Part shown: positions 22,306-32,698 of the stretch, one piece after another
How the letters are laid out: each line of letters begins with the position of its first letter
Numbering within the stretch: the stretch's first letter is position 1
Source: Beverwykella pulmonaria
Taxonomy: Eukaryota > Ascomycota > Dothideomycetes > Pleosporales > Melanommataceae
Length of the DNA stretch: 64,000 nucleotides
Assembly (NCBI GenBank): GCA_001599595.1
Contig: BCHH01000003.1
Coordinates: 2,721,931 to 2,785,930, forward strand
Direction of reading: 5' to 3'
Program-made: the position numbers and the translations under genes
The notes under the pieces: model-generated
Database searches by the model: none
Seen by the model: only the letters and a program-made list of their open reading frames with translations
Told to the model about the DNA's origin: nothing

Positions 22306-22928
22306 ATGCTCTTCAACCTCATCTCCCTCCTATCCCTGACTATAGGAGCGCAGGCTGTTGGCCGCGCCATTGTCACAAACCAATGCGACTCCCCCGTCTA
22401 CCTCTGGTCCGTCGGCAGCACCATTGGGCCACAACAGAAGATCGGCAAAGACCAGTCCTACAGCGAAACATTCCACCGTGATCCGAAGTCTGGTGGCATC
22501 GCGCTCAAGCTCACTGCTGTTGAGAACGGGCTATTCCTGCCCAACGTCAGCCAGACCATCTTCGCGTACAACCTGGACGGCAACACCATTTGGTACGATA
22601 TGTCGGATGTTTTCGGCGACGGTTTCGCCGGCCGCACCATGACGATAAAGCCGAGCGATACGAGTTGCCAAAGCATTACGTATCCGTATGGAAGGCCGCC
22701 AGCGGGAAGCCAGGTCAAGAATTGTGTGGCAACTACAAATTTGGAACTGACGTTCTGCACGGGCCATTGCTTGCCATCTTGGAGTGAGTACATCTTTGGG
22801 GGGTGTGGTGATTGAGTAGATTGCTGACTTTTCTAGGTCTTTGTGGAGATATGGCTCCGAATGATCATCGTTACTGTTGCACGCATTGCATTGGGAGCCA
22901 CCACTGCGTTGCAGCACCCAATATTTGA
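22306..22928 (+). CDS. Secreted BYS1-domain protein (thaumatin-like antigen)
   Basis: A 189-residue secreted protein of the BYS1 family, named for a yeast-phase-specific protein of Blastomyces; its molecular role is not established. Exons are 22306-22783 and 22837-22928 with a GTGAGT...TTCTAG intron. The second exon adds SLCGDMAPNDHRYCC and a final Cys-rich tail, which is lost if the intron is read through. The signal peptide is MLFNLISLLSLTIGAQA. Family blocks are SPVYLWSVGSTIGP, GKDQSYSE, SGGIALKL, TIFAYNLDG, and WYDMSDVFGDGFAG, with an even set of cysteines for disulfides. The Cys-rich C-terminal extension is longer than in the simplest family members. Confidence 0.9.
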
Positions 22929-23609
22929 GAAACGATGAGCGCAAATGGAATAAATTACGGGGAACAAGGGGGGAAGATTGCATTTTCCTTTGCACTATGC
23001 ACTCCTTTTGAAGTCATCATCATACATTTTGTCTATTAACGACTGTATTGATTTGAAATATATTCTATTTTCTGTGCTTTCGAAGTACAGACTTCATGTA
23101 TGATGAATATTATGTATCCATTGTAGCCCAGTTCGCAGAAAATGTGTGAGTAACCTTCCTCCAATATCAGCTTCAAAATTGAGCCAATTTCTGAATGTGT
23201 TATTCAGAGCATGTCTATTACCTTCTCTGGCATTGAAGCTGCCGCCCTTTTTGTCCAAGTCATCAATGGGTAGGTTCCCCGTCTGAATCACCTACAGTGC
23301 TTGTCCACGCGACAATCTTCCTGCTTCTCAAGGTTAGCGAGTTCAGCGCAACGCATCTTCCGAGGTTATCCATTTACGCAGGAAGCAGGGAGGAGAATCT
23401 ACTTGAGCTCAAACCAAACGACTTAAACACCTAACATTGACCCGGAACACCATGCTGCATCCAGAATAGGGAAGTTCGACTGTGTCAACGGTAGTAGAGC
23501 CCGATGCATTTATCTACTACCATTTCTGTTACATACATCATGGAGCTATAAGAGGCATCTACGATCCTGAAATGTTCAAGGGTTGGCGAGAAGATCTCTG
23601 AACCTTGAT
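22929..23609. other. AT-rich spacer
   Basis: Downstream of BYS1, with the start of the repeat-rich zone. Nothing recognised. Confidence 0.4.
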
Positions 23610-24096
23610 AACACAGATAACGGTAGGCTCATGAATCATCAATTTATGCAAGCTAGTAAACTCCCAAAAGACTGGCTTGAAGTTCGGCGTCGTTCGGTGC
23701 TAGGCTGACAACCAGCCAGACGGCAGCTCCAGAGATATCAGGCATATATTAATGCTCTTCAATACGCTCTCCATACAAGTATTATGCAGGTAGTACAGTT
23801 CTGATAACCTATCTATATAGAAGCCCATATCGTTAAGATAGGAGAGTACCTCATCTCTCCAGCACCCAACAACAGCTCGTCCAATTTGGGCAGCATGGTA
23901 AGAAGACTTAAAAGAGCTAGCTCATCATTGCGCATGAGCTGAGCAGTCCCAGAGGCCTTGCGTTCGTTGCTCGTGGGGAAATTTCCGATTGCTTCTTTGC
24001 ATTTTTGAGCAAAGTTGGAGTCATATCGCACCCATTCAAGCCTCCACCGAAGTAGTACTGTAGTCTCCGGGGTAAGTTTTGCGAATTCGCCACCCT
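23610..24096 (-). pseudogene. Degenerate F-box/LRR-like gene
   Basis: The minus strand reads GEFAKLTPETTVLLRWRLEW (from about 24090), then ELALLSLLTMLPKLDELLLGAGE. After an AT-rich gap it reads INICLISLELPSGWLSA and then, past a TAG, FTSLHKLMIHE. The regular Leu pattern with LPKLDELLL and FTSLHKLMI resembles the LRR part of the large fungal F-box-like families. The F-box itself was not found, and at least one in-frame stop is present. It pairs in type with the degenerate gene at 26.2 kb. Confidence 0.5.
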
Positions 24097-24541
24097 AATG
24101 GTCTGGGCGGCTTGCCACCTGCTTACCATGCGTCATTTGTTAGTAATCTACTCGTAATCCGCAAAGCATTGGCTAGGCTTCTTCCTGTGATATCATCAAG
24201 TTGGCCTAATTAGGCGATCATGAAAGTGAAATTTGGTGTTGTATTGCTCAGTATTTATATGTAGGCCATCAGCGTCAGTTACTAACTTCATGCAAGCCGG
24301 CATCGAATCAATTAGCTCGTCAAAGAGCGGCTATGGCACAGCATCCCAAGCTTCCTTCACAAGTGCTCTTAATTGCGGGTATCTAAGATCAGCGTTAACG
24401 CCTACTTCGGCTTTAATATAGTCCTTCATCTTCCACTCAAGTCTTAAATTAAATTAAGGTTGGGTGAGAGAACTGGCTAGTCTATTGTAATAATGCCAAT
24501 ATGTTTAAGGTCCTCGTGCGTGAGACAATTTTATGACCAAG

Positions 24542-24885
24542 TGTGACGGTGCTATTCACCAGCTCGACCGCACATCACATGAACACGTATCAGATGTGCC
24601 GGTGGTAAGCGCTCAGCTCAACTACGTATCACAGGAACACGCATCAGATACGACAGTGGCGCACACTCAGCTCAACCACGTCGGACGTCGTGTGTGCGCC
24701 ACGCCATGCCACTCTCTCAGGACATGCTCGGTCGGCCTGAGCCCGGACCGTACCATTCTTGTATATAGGATCGCTCTCCCTGAGTACCTCTTCTCTCTTT
24801 ATCTTAGTGTAGTTGAAATAGAGCTGACTTATCCTTTCATTGCCTCCCCGCATCCACAATAGTGAAGGCCGCGCTCGTCATCACA
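24542..24885. mobile_element. Solo LTR with 5-bp target duplication
   Basis: A 344-bp insertion that starts TGTGACGG and ends TCATCACA. It is flanked on both sides by CCAAG (24537-24541 and 24886-24890). Removing it joins the mariner reading ...NNALG to GHKIVSRTRTLKHIG, which restores homology, so the boundaries are sound. A TATATAGGATCG box lies near 24762. These are the marks of an LTR left after recombination between the two ends of a retrotransposon. Inside are 54-bp repeats and an inverted repeat, listed separately. Confidence 0.85.
24575..24682. repeat. Two 54-bp direct repeats plus hairpin in the LTR
   Basis: Units 24575-24628 and 24629-24682 both read TCACA.GAACACG.ATCAGAT and end CAGCTCAAC.ACGT; a partial third copy precedes them. 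A perfect 11-bp inverted repeat, GTGGCGCACAC at 24656-24666 and its complement at 24692-24702, overlaps the second unit. Confidence 0.75.
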
Positions 24886-24937
24886 CCAAGAGCGTTATTT
24901 TTCATAAAGTTGAACTCTAGTTGCTCTATAATAAGGT

Positions 24938-24975
24938 ACTCTTCAACACGAGGTAGACTCTTCAACACGAGGTAG
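24938..24975. repeat. 19-bp perfect tandem duplication in the mariner relic
   Basis: ACTCTTCAACACGAGGTAG occurs twice in a row at 24938-24956 and 24957-24975. The duplicated codons repeat part of the LPRVEEYL block and shift the frame, so it is a damaging duplication in the dead transposase. Confidence 0.85.
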
Positions 24976-25440
24976 CGTGTGCTTTTAATAGCTCCCTCTA
25001 TTAATTGTACCCTAGTCCTAGTCCTTCTCCTAGAACAAGCTAAGATTTTCCGTAGAGCCATAAAAGCCGCCCTAAAACATTTAGCCCTACTTCTTGATGT
25101 TCTTTTTTTTTTTTTTTTGCGTGCAGGTAGGATTGAACTTTTCTCTAATCTTCCATGTAGCTTATTGTTTCTAGTTCCTGCGACTTTGACCTGGATCTTA
25201 TTGCTCCATAAGATAAGGCACCACTGCTCACGGCTTTAGTTAAGATAAGCTTGTGCAAAGGCAAGACGTTCAAAGCGGTTGTATTCTAAGAGAGGCAGCT
25301 TTTAGCGCGAAACCTAGTAGTGATAGCCTCTCTTTTGCGGAGCAAGTTAAATCTTATCTTCAGCTGCATTAAGATAGGATAGCACTAAGGAGGGATAAGC
25401 GTAACTTCAGAACAGCCTTCAAATCGTTTATTAAAAGTGA

Positions 25441-26218
25441 AAGGTAGTGAATTCGAGTATTTTTCAGCCATTCCGGCAGTTTCCATGACCCGTGCAGCCA
25501 GTGCCCTGAGGTGGCGGATTCACGGAACTTACCCCGGAGACCACAGTATTAGGTGGTTCATTGGCTGGTCGTGAAAATGTGAAGGGGTGGCAATTTCGAG
25601 GGTGGTGATTTTCTTGGCTGCCTTAGTACTTGAAAAGAGTTGCGACCAGGTTGTTGGCTTTCCTCAGGGCAACGTAAAGAGTCCATACAATATTAATGGC
25701 AAGATTGTGAGTGAATATATCAGCGTATCTTAGGAGAATCGATGCAAATTTCAATAGTCTAGAGTAGATCATGTTTAAAGATAAGAAACTTGTGGCTGAA
25801 TTGTGATGCGGCACAATGCAAAGCTTTCTCCAGAGTGCTTTCTATAATATACCAATTTACGTGATATATGTACCATATACAGAAAAGAGTAGTAGAGAAG
25901 TGAATTTTTCAGGCAAGATTCAGGCAATTCACCGTATTTATTATGAGGCAGAATCACACTATTGATGGACTAACCCAGCGAGCACATACTCTCCCATTTC
26001 CACGCCAAAGTTCTGCTCCATCCTCCCTCAGCGCCAACTGCGACTCGACATTGATAAAGCTATCCATTGTCAACGGATAGGTACAAAATTACGCTACGTG
26101 CATCTAGCCAATTCCCTTATAATCACTCCTTCCCACACGAGCCGTATCAATTCTCTATTCTCATCTGCCTATCAGTGCTAACTCCAACTCAACTCCCCAG
26201 CTACCCACAACAACTATA
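25441..26218. other. AT-rich spacer in repeat zone
   Basis: May include the outer part of the mariner relic. No terminal inverted repeat was found by eye and no gene is supported. Confidence 0.4.
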
Positions 26219-26934
26219 ATGGCGACTCCACAACTTCTACGCTTGCCAAAAAGCTCCTCCTCAACTTCGTATGCCATCTCACCAGAGACCCTAAGTACAA
26301 AAAATTGAAGCGCTCAGTCCTCACGTTTGGCCTCGTCTGCCGAAGCCTCTATCACATCGCGCGAGAAGTGCCAGTCACCTGTCTTGAACACTGTCAGTGT
26401 AGACAGACATTTCTGCTCCTCTTCACGTACCCGAACTTAGCACCCAAGTTCAAGAGCTTGGAGATTAAGAACAAACTCCCTGATTACAACTCCAGACCTC
26501 CCTGGATCCCAATGCTCAATGGAAAACCACCCCGGGATCGCATCCAGATGGTCCTCGCATTAGCTCTCAACTTTAACACCAAATTCGTGGTGGATTGCGG
26601 ACCTCCAAGTATGAGCTCACGACTACATGTGCCTCTAGTTTGTCTACTCCTATCAATGGCCCCAAGCGTAGAGGAACTCTACTTTGGCGCTACGAAACTG
26701 GACAACATGCCATTACTGCGGACTGTACTTGGCGTCATGATTGGGGAAATGATAAATCTATGGGACTGGAAGATGTTTTACCAGCAGCTGTCATACTCAA
26801 TGGGTGGCGTTCTATCTGCGCTAGGACTGAATTTGAAGGTACTAGAGCAGCTCAACGCCGAAATGCTTATGACGATAACCAGGTATACCGCTCTGGAGAT
26901 GTACGGACGAAAAAATGCATCAAAGACTTGCTAG
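26219..26934 (+). pseudogene. Frameshifted F-box-like gene
   Basis: An ATG at 26219 gives MATPQLLRLPK, the usual opening of fungal F-box-like proteins, but the frame then leaves the family. From the A-run at 26248-26252 a second frame gives KLLLNFVCHLTRDPKYKKL, LTFGLVCRSLYHIARE and then Leu-rich LRR-like blocks (PLVCLLLSMAPSVEELYF) to 26934. One base appears lost or gained in the A-run. The protein is short for the family, and further breaks after 26934 are likely. It probably encoded a substrate-recognition subunit of an SCF ubiquitin ligase. Confidence 0.55.
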
Positions 26935-27266
26935 ATTGGTAGAGGCCGAGAGGAAAGATGAGGATACGATTAACGAGGACTGTAAGAGGCCCAATGCGGT
27001 CGCAAATAAACCCACACTAAAAAGACGTGCTAGGAAGGAAACATCGCCTTGGAATCTATTCGCTATCTGTGAGAAGTGTCTATTTGTGCCGACTGATAGC
27101 GCGGGAGGAGAGAGGACGTGGTTACATTGAATCTGATATTCTCCTCGAACCGTACACTGGTCATGGGACTAGAGTGCGAATCGGTACTGGTTCAATTTGT
27201 TTGCAGCGGTGGGAGAAGGCAATCGCTTTGTAGAGCGCCTACAATAGTCATCAAAATCATACATTT

Positions 27267-27419
27267 TGTCACGATGAGAAGAGGCAGGCAATCGTCTGAT
27301 GGGTAAAAGTGTGTATATAGAGTGTGAAAGCCATGAAGATCTGACTGCTCGCACGACGACTATATATACCCATGAAGGGAGCTAGCTAGAATAGGACATA
27401 TGGTAGTGTATGTGTGACA
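27267..27419. repeat. LTR-like dispersed repeat, copy B
   Basis: A 153-bp copy of the 18.3-kb repeat. It starts TGTCACGA, shares the internal GACTGCTCGCACGACGAC block and TATATATACCCATGAAGGGA, and ends TGTGTGACA. Some differences are transitions. No target duplication is seen. It is immediately followed by CGTGACAC, so the right edge is uncertain by a few bases. Confidence 0.7.
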
Positions 27420-27527
27420 CGTGACACATTTTTGTTCCTGTGCTCAATGGAGAAGGAGTGGAAACAAATTCCTTGAGTCAGATAACACAAATTTATTTAA
27501 CCTTTCCACTTGCCTAATAATTTTTGT

Positions 27528-28739
27528 CTATCTCCCTTCGAAACCACTAACATGCAGACTTTCAAAACTCTGCCTTAATTTTTCCTCCTGCTCCTTTGCC
27601 ACTTCGCCTTCCTCACGATCACCAAACGCAATACCCTCACACCCACCCTCCTCGTCGAACTCCACCCCAATCATCTCGTTGACCACCCACTGCGCCGTCT
27701 TAGCATGCAGACTCGGCTCCACCGACTCCCCTTTCCTTCTTCCCGCATCAATCGTACTCTTCCCCTTCGCTAATGATTGGAACACGACCAACTGGTCTCT
27801 CAGAAACTCGTCCGCACACCCTCCATGTTCTATCTCTGCGATCAGATCGCTAAAGACTTTCCGCGTCATGCTAGACATGACAGTATCAAGCTTTCCAGCT
27901 CGGACTCCATGGTCGTATAGCCAGTCGCGGCCGAGCTTGATGCCAGTGGTGGTGGTTGCTACGAGGAGGAGGTAGAAGCGTTTATCGTGTCGCGAATCCT
28001 CAAATGTGACATCGATGTCTGGAATCCTGTCGCCGAAGATTGCGGCTGCTCGTTTGTCAAACATGACCTCTAGCTCGTCTCTGAAGTGCCGTTCGCAAGC
28101 CTTGGGCGCGAGGATGATGGCTTTTACGCCTTTGATCTCTCCGCGGTCCTTCAGCTGGAATGCAGGGAGTGGGCGTCTCATCGGGGTCACAGTATACGTC
28201 AAACTGCCTAATCTCGCGCCACCTTGGGACCAGCCTCGGGAATGCAGTTCGGACTCGATTGTAGGAATGCCGATGAGCGAGAGCATGGGGAGTAGAACTT
28301 GAGATATATACTCATAAGATGGTGAGTTGGAGACGTTCGTGCCACCCGTTATGCGAACGCGGACGGGGTACTGAGCGCCGGAGAAGAGAAGGTAGGGTAG
28401 TATGGCCTGAAAGACCAGGTTTACACTCCCTGGCGTATTTTGCGAGATCTGTATATCTGACTTCAGATGTACTTCACATTGACTCTCTTTTTGGCTTGGG
28501 GAGAAGGTAATCTCTTTGCTCTTTAGACCTGCTCCGCTGAGGCGCGCGCTGGATGCTTGGGAGAGCCATTGGACAGATGTGAGATGCTGGGCCTTTAGTC
28601 CTCCGCCGCCGGAGCGTTTACCTCGGATGTTGGTTATGTTGACTGGGACTTTGGTGAGAGACGAAAGACCAATAGCGATGCGGAGGAGCTGGCCGCCGCC
28701 CTCGAGGGTGGTGCCTTCGAGGTGGACGGGAGATGCCAT
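27528..28739 (-). CDS. RNA 3'-terminal phosphate cyclase (RtcA type)
   Basis: A 403-residue enzyme that converts RNA 3'-phosphate ends to 2',3'-cyclic phosphate with ATP. Family blocks are EGGGQLLRIAIGLSS at residues 11-25, RGKRSGGGGLKAQH, SVNLVFQAILPYLLF, the GGT-V block, and HGGCADEFLRDQL. The His of the block PSLHAKTAQWV matches the nucleophile position that becomes adenylylated in RtcA. Its presence argues against Rcl1, the catalytically inactive ribosome-biogenesis relative. The start is MASPVHLEGTTLEGGGQ; the frame extends upstream to 28877 (46 more residues) and could add an N-terminal extension. No intron. Role in fungi is not settled; tRNA or stress-related RNA repair is likely by family. 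Confidence 0.92.
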   Translation of the reverse strand: MASPVHLEGTTLEGGGQLLRIAIGLSSLTKVPVNITNIRGKRSGGGGLKAQHLTSVQWLSQASSARLSGAGLKSKEITFSPSQKESQCEVHLKSDIQISQNTPGSVNLVFQAILPYLLFSGAQYPVRVRITGGTNVSNSPSYEYISQVLLPMLSLIGIPTIESELHSRGWSQGGARLGSLTYTVTPMRRPLPAFQLKDRGEIKGVKAIILAPKACERHFRDELEVMFDKRAAAIFGDRIPDIDVTFEDSRHDKRFYLLLVATTTTGIKLGRDWLYDHGVRAGKLDTVMSSMTRKVFSDLIAEIEHGGCADEFLRDQLVVFQSLAKGKSTIDAGRRKGESVEPSLHAKTAQWVVNEMIGVEFDEEGGCEGIAFGDREEGEVAKEQEEKLRQSFESLHVSGFEGR

Positions 28740-29493
28740 TGCACGGATTGCGCAGGCTGAGGTGTGGGCTGAGCGAGAAGGAAAAGGCAATATCAATTGA
28801 AATGGTGTAGCGCGACAGGTGAGTTGAGACGAAAGATGCACACGAAGAAGAGACCAAATTGCATACATGAACAGCAAGAAGGGGACTGTTCATAGAAAGG
28901 GTTGCTGTTCCAAGTATGAGTCGAATATGTACGGGTTCAGTCATGCAGGTGTGGCTGTGCGAGGCCTTCACCGAAGCCCCTATTAGGCGCGCAGGGCCTC
29001 ACCAAGTTGTGACTGTACTGACACAAGTGGATTAATTGTTCGATAGTTGGTCAGTACTGCAGTTTGAGGCTTTTCCGTGGCTTGTTAATTGTGTGTTGAG
29101 CGAAAAAGCAAAGAGCTACAGTTGACCTGTCTTGGCAAGCTTCTGGCGGAGCAAGCGTGTCTGCGGTGCGTAGATAAGAGCCTCGTTCGTCCCATCCCAC
29201 CGCCAGGCAAAGGACAAGCGTTTTGTGTGTTGAGAGTTGTTGGCGGAAGGTTTGGAAAGTCGAGACCATCCCGAGGTCGCCATCGCGGGGCACGTGTTGT
29301 GCCGGACCGTCGTTGATTTCGTCATCAAATTGGAATCGCCCGAGAGGCCGAAGTTTTGTCCGCAAGCTCCAAAACCTCACGCACGCCCTCTTCGGCCATC
29401 TCACGACCGCTCCCTCGCTATCGAGATGTCGCAGCCCCTCTCACGGCACCAGATAACGCTCAATTCCAGGTAGACGCCAGCGCACCACCCGCC
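28740..29493. promoter_or_regulatory. Divergent promoter region, RtcA / ABC transporter
   Basis: 754 bp between divergent start codons. The minus-strand frame remains open to 28877 and may be coding. The plus-strand frame is open back to 29356 but lacks an ATG before 29494. No known site was identified. Confidence 0.5.
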
Positions 29494-31923
29494 ATGCGCG
29501 GCACCCTACCCTGCTCGGTCAAGGCCTGGCACAGTCCTGGGAATGGAGCTCTCTTCTCCACGATACAGCCTCGCATATACCCCGCCTCCCCGATAATTGC
29601 GCGAGCCTTTTCTACGAGACTGAATACCCAGAGCCTCGCGCTTGCGCCGCTGCGGAATCTATGCCGCAGAAGCGAAGCGTCCATACGGCCCTGTACTATC
29701 CCGTCATTTCCGCCCACGGGCATCCTGCGTTGCAATGGCCCTCTATCCCAATCTCGAATGTTCGGCACATCAAGAGCTCTCTTGGAGGCAAGGAAAGAAG
29801 CCAGCGCGCCGACAAAGACTCCCAAATCCTACAAGGATGAGATGAAGGAGAAGGGCGTTATAGACATGGAAGAACACGAGCCGGAGACGGATGACATGGG
29901 TTTCAAGAAGTCAGAAAAGGCATCGGCAGCGGCGCAGGTAAACCTGAGTGCAAAGCTCGGTAAAGAGGGGGCCCCAGGCAGCTCCCCGGGGAGCATGAAG
30001 GAGGTCATCAGGTTAATCAGCATTGCCAGGCCAGAGATGAAGACGCTCTCGTGGGCCTTCCTGTTTTTATTGATCTCATCTGCCGTCTCGCTATCAGTCC
30101 CCTTCTCCATCGGAAAAATTCTGGACATTGCCACCAAGCCCGAGGGCGCACAGGAGATGCTGTACGGGCTGGATATGTCGACATTCTACCTTGTTCTGGC
30201 CGGTGTTCTCGTAACAGGGGCTGCAGCCAACTTTGGCCGCATCATTATCCTACGAATTGTTGGAGAGCGCATTGTCGCGCGGCTGCGGTCGCAGCTATAC
30301 AGGAAGACTTTCATCCAGAACGCCGAATTCTTTGACGCAAACCGGGTTGGCGACCTCATCTCCCGCCTCGGATCAGATACCATCATTGTGGGCAAGAGCA
30401 TTACGCAGAACTTGTCGGATGGGCTGCGTTCTATTGTCAGTGGCACGGCTGGATTCATCATGATGGGCTACGTGAGCCTTAAGCTTACCGGCATTCTTGC
30501 CTTGATCGGGCCTCCCGTTGCCGTAGCCGCATTCGTCTCTGGAAGGATGCTGCGAAATATCAGCCGGAAGATCCAGAAGAATCTCGGCACCTTGACCAAG
30601 ATTGCCGAAGAAAGATTAGGGAACGTGAGGACCAGCCAAGCCTTTGCGGGAGAAGTCCAGGAAGCAGCGCGTTATAATCGCCAGATCAAGAGAATATTCA
30701 ACCTTGGGAAGAAGGAAGCCATAGTGGCAGCTACTTTCTATGGCAGCACCGGCCTAATGGGAAACCTAACCATCATCGCAGTTTTATACGTCGGAGGTAG
30801 TATGGTCAAGACCGGTGCTATCACCATCGGTGAACTATCCTCGTTCTTAATGTACACGGCATATGCTGGATCGAGCATGGTGGGCCTATCTGGCTTCTGG
30901 GGCGAGATGATGAAAGGAGTTGGAGCTGCCAGTCGCCTCTTCGAACTTCAGGATCGAACTCCCACCATATCACCCACTATCGGCCTGCCGGTCAAGTCTG
31001 CCCGGGGCCCTATCGAGTTCAGGCACGTTGCCTTCGCCTATCCTACACGGCCGGCAGTGAAAATTTTCAAAGACATCAGTTTCAGAATTGAACAGGGCAC
31101 GAACGTTGCCATTGTTGCGCCAAGTGGAGCGGGCAAGTCAACTGTTGCAAGTCTTCTCCTAAGATTCTACGTTCCAACGGCAGGGACCATTTTGATTGAT
31201 GGGCGGGACATCACAAAGCTGAATGCAAAACAACTGAGACGAAAGATTGGCTTTGTCGGACAAGAACCAGTTCTGTTCTCCGGGACCGTCGCAGAGAACA
31301 TCGCATACGGCGTCCCTCATGCGACCCGCGCCGAGATCGTGGCCGCCGCTCGGAAGGCGAATTGCCAATTCATCAGCGATTTCGTAAGCTTCTCCTCGTC
31401 CATGTTTCTACTACTGTACGCCGTTAACATATTCTAGCCCGATGGTCTCGAAACCCACGTCGGCGCTCGCGGAACCCAACTGTCCGGCGGCCAAAAACAG
31501 CGCATAGCCATCGCGCGCGCCCTCATCAAGAAACCCGACATCCTCATCCTGGACGAAGCCACCAGCGCCCTCGACGCCGAGTCTGAAACCCTTGTTAACC
31601 AAGCACTTGGAAAGCTACTCCAAGAGAAGAACACCACCATCAGCATCGCACATCGTCTGTCTACCATCAAGCGTTCTGACCGCATTATTTGCATCGGCGC
31701 TGATGGCGCGGTTGCGGAAGAGGGAACATACCAGGAACTTGCGTCGAATACGGAGGGTGCGTTTAGTAAATTGATGGAGTGGCAGTTGAGTGGGGGTGAG
31801 GTCGAGCAGTTACAGCGGAGGGGTCCGACAGTTACGGAGAAGGAGGAGATCGAGGATGATTTAGAGAGGGATGATGGGGAAGAAGAAGAAGAGGAAGATG
31901 AAAAGGTGGACGTTCGGAGATAG
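29494..31923 (+). CDS. Mitochondrial half-size ABC transporter (MDL1/ABCB10-like)
   Basis: A 791-residue inner-membrane exporter, active as a homodimer; the yeast relative Mdl1 is linked to peptide export. Exons are 29494-31383 and 31438-31923 with a GTAAGC...TTCTAG intron containing GTTAAC. The first ATG in frame gives a long Arg/Ser/Ala-rich presequence, as expected for mitochondrial import. Six membrane segments follow from about 185 to 460. The nucleotide-binding domain has Walker [10 protein letters not shown] (Lys548, with Ala where Gly is usual in first place), signature LSGGQ at 645-649, Walker B ILILDEA (Asp669/Glu670) and H-loop His702. An acidic tail (EEEEEDEK) ends the protein. 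Its head-to-head neighbour RtcA has no obvious link. Confidence 0.93.
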
Positions 31924-32698
31924 TACATGAATGAGCTGATAGCAACTAGGTATTGGGCGCGTAAGATTAACCACGAGAGTTTTCCTAGGCGAAAAGAATC
32001 TAGGAATATAAAAGTTGTGTCTATGGGCATGGCTCACATCTCTCAAGGCAGAGCGCATATATGGAGACGATCAGCTCCACATAGCTCATAGTTGGGCGCA
32101 ATCTACTACTAACGAATTTCAACCGGATCTTAGAATCGAATCGATGCATTCCTGAGGGATGGTGGCATTTCAAGGCTTGGATCAATCAGGAAGGATACCC
32201 TGAGAAACTTGCATGGCGTTGTATAGCAACAGCTCGGCGTCTGAAATGGATTGTAGTTTAGTTCTCCTCTCATAACATCGTTTTGTTCCACGCATCGATA
32301 TCACCGCCATTAAAGATTCAAGCGAGTACTTGGACGTAAATTTATATCCGAGCCATCTCCCCGAAGCATCTCCCGTTCCGCCACCAAAAGCTGACACTCA
32401 CCATACCAGGGCATCAGTCATCACTTCTCTCCCCACCCAACCAATAATTAAAGGCGCCCAGAAACCATGCACAAAGCTTTCAATCACGTCAGGCACGTTA
32501 ATCAAGGCTAGTGATCATCACATCACGCCATGTTTAGTGGTGCAGAGATGCTGGTGTTGACGTCACAATGAGGGAGGGCTCTAGATGTTAGAATTTGGTA
32601 AGGAGTTTCGTCGCGATATCGAGGACGAATATCGTACAAGTGGGAAGTGGTAGCTGCGGTAGAAGTATATATACACTCGTCGCATCAGAATAGTTGAA
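31924..32698. other. Intergenic between ABC transporter and cupin
   Basis: 3' region of the transporter, then the cupin promoter with TATATATACAC near 32668, about 30 bp upstream of the ATG. No gene seen. Confidence 0.5.

Larger units (their letters stand above)
24196..25440 (-). mobile_element. Dead Tc1/mariner transposase, split by a solo LTR
   Basis: Read on the minus strand from high to low coordinates. REAITTRFRAK and LLEYNRFERLAFAQAYLN are followed by a stop where a Trp is expected, then SREQWCLILWSNKI (the family's W..LWSDE block). Next come LPRVEEYL, LEFNFMKNNALG (the second catalytic Asp block, DNA changed to NNA), GIITID-stop-PVLSPNLN (for DWPxLSPDLN), and the C-terminus ADLRYPQLRALVKEAWDAVP and LFDELIDSM. 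Stops in place of Trp and Asp-to-Asn changes are G:C to A:T transitions, as RIP produces. A 16-T tract at about 25103 lies inside it. The coding copy is certainly inactive. Confidence 0.82.

Noticed and set aside
24533..24862. Plus-strand frame with an 18-residue protein repeat
   Set aside because: It lies inside the solo LTR; the repeat is a DNA repeat of 54 bp, which keeps frame by being a multiple of three.
18280..27419. The two TG...CA repeats as the two LTRs of one full-length retrotransposon
   Set aside because: The interval holds intact pectate lyase and BYS1 genes and no gag, protease, reverse transcriptase or integrase sequence.
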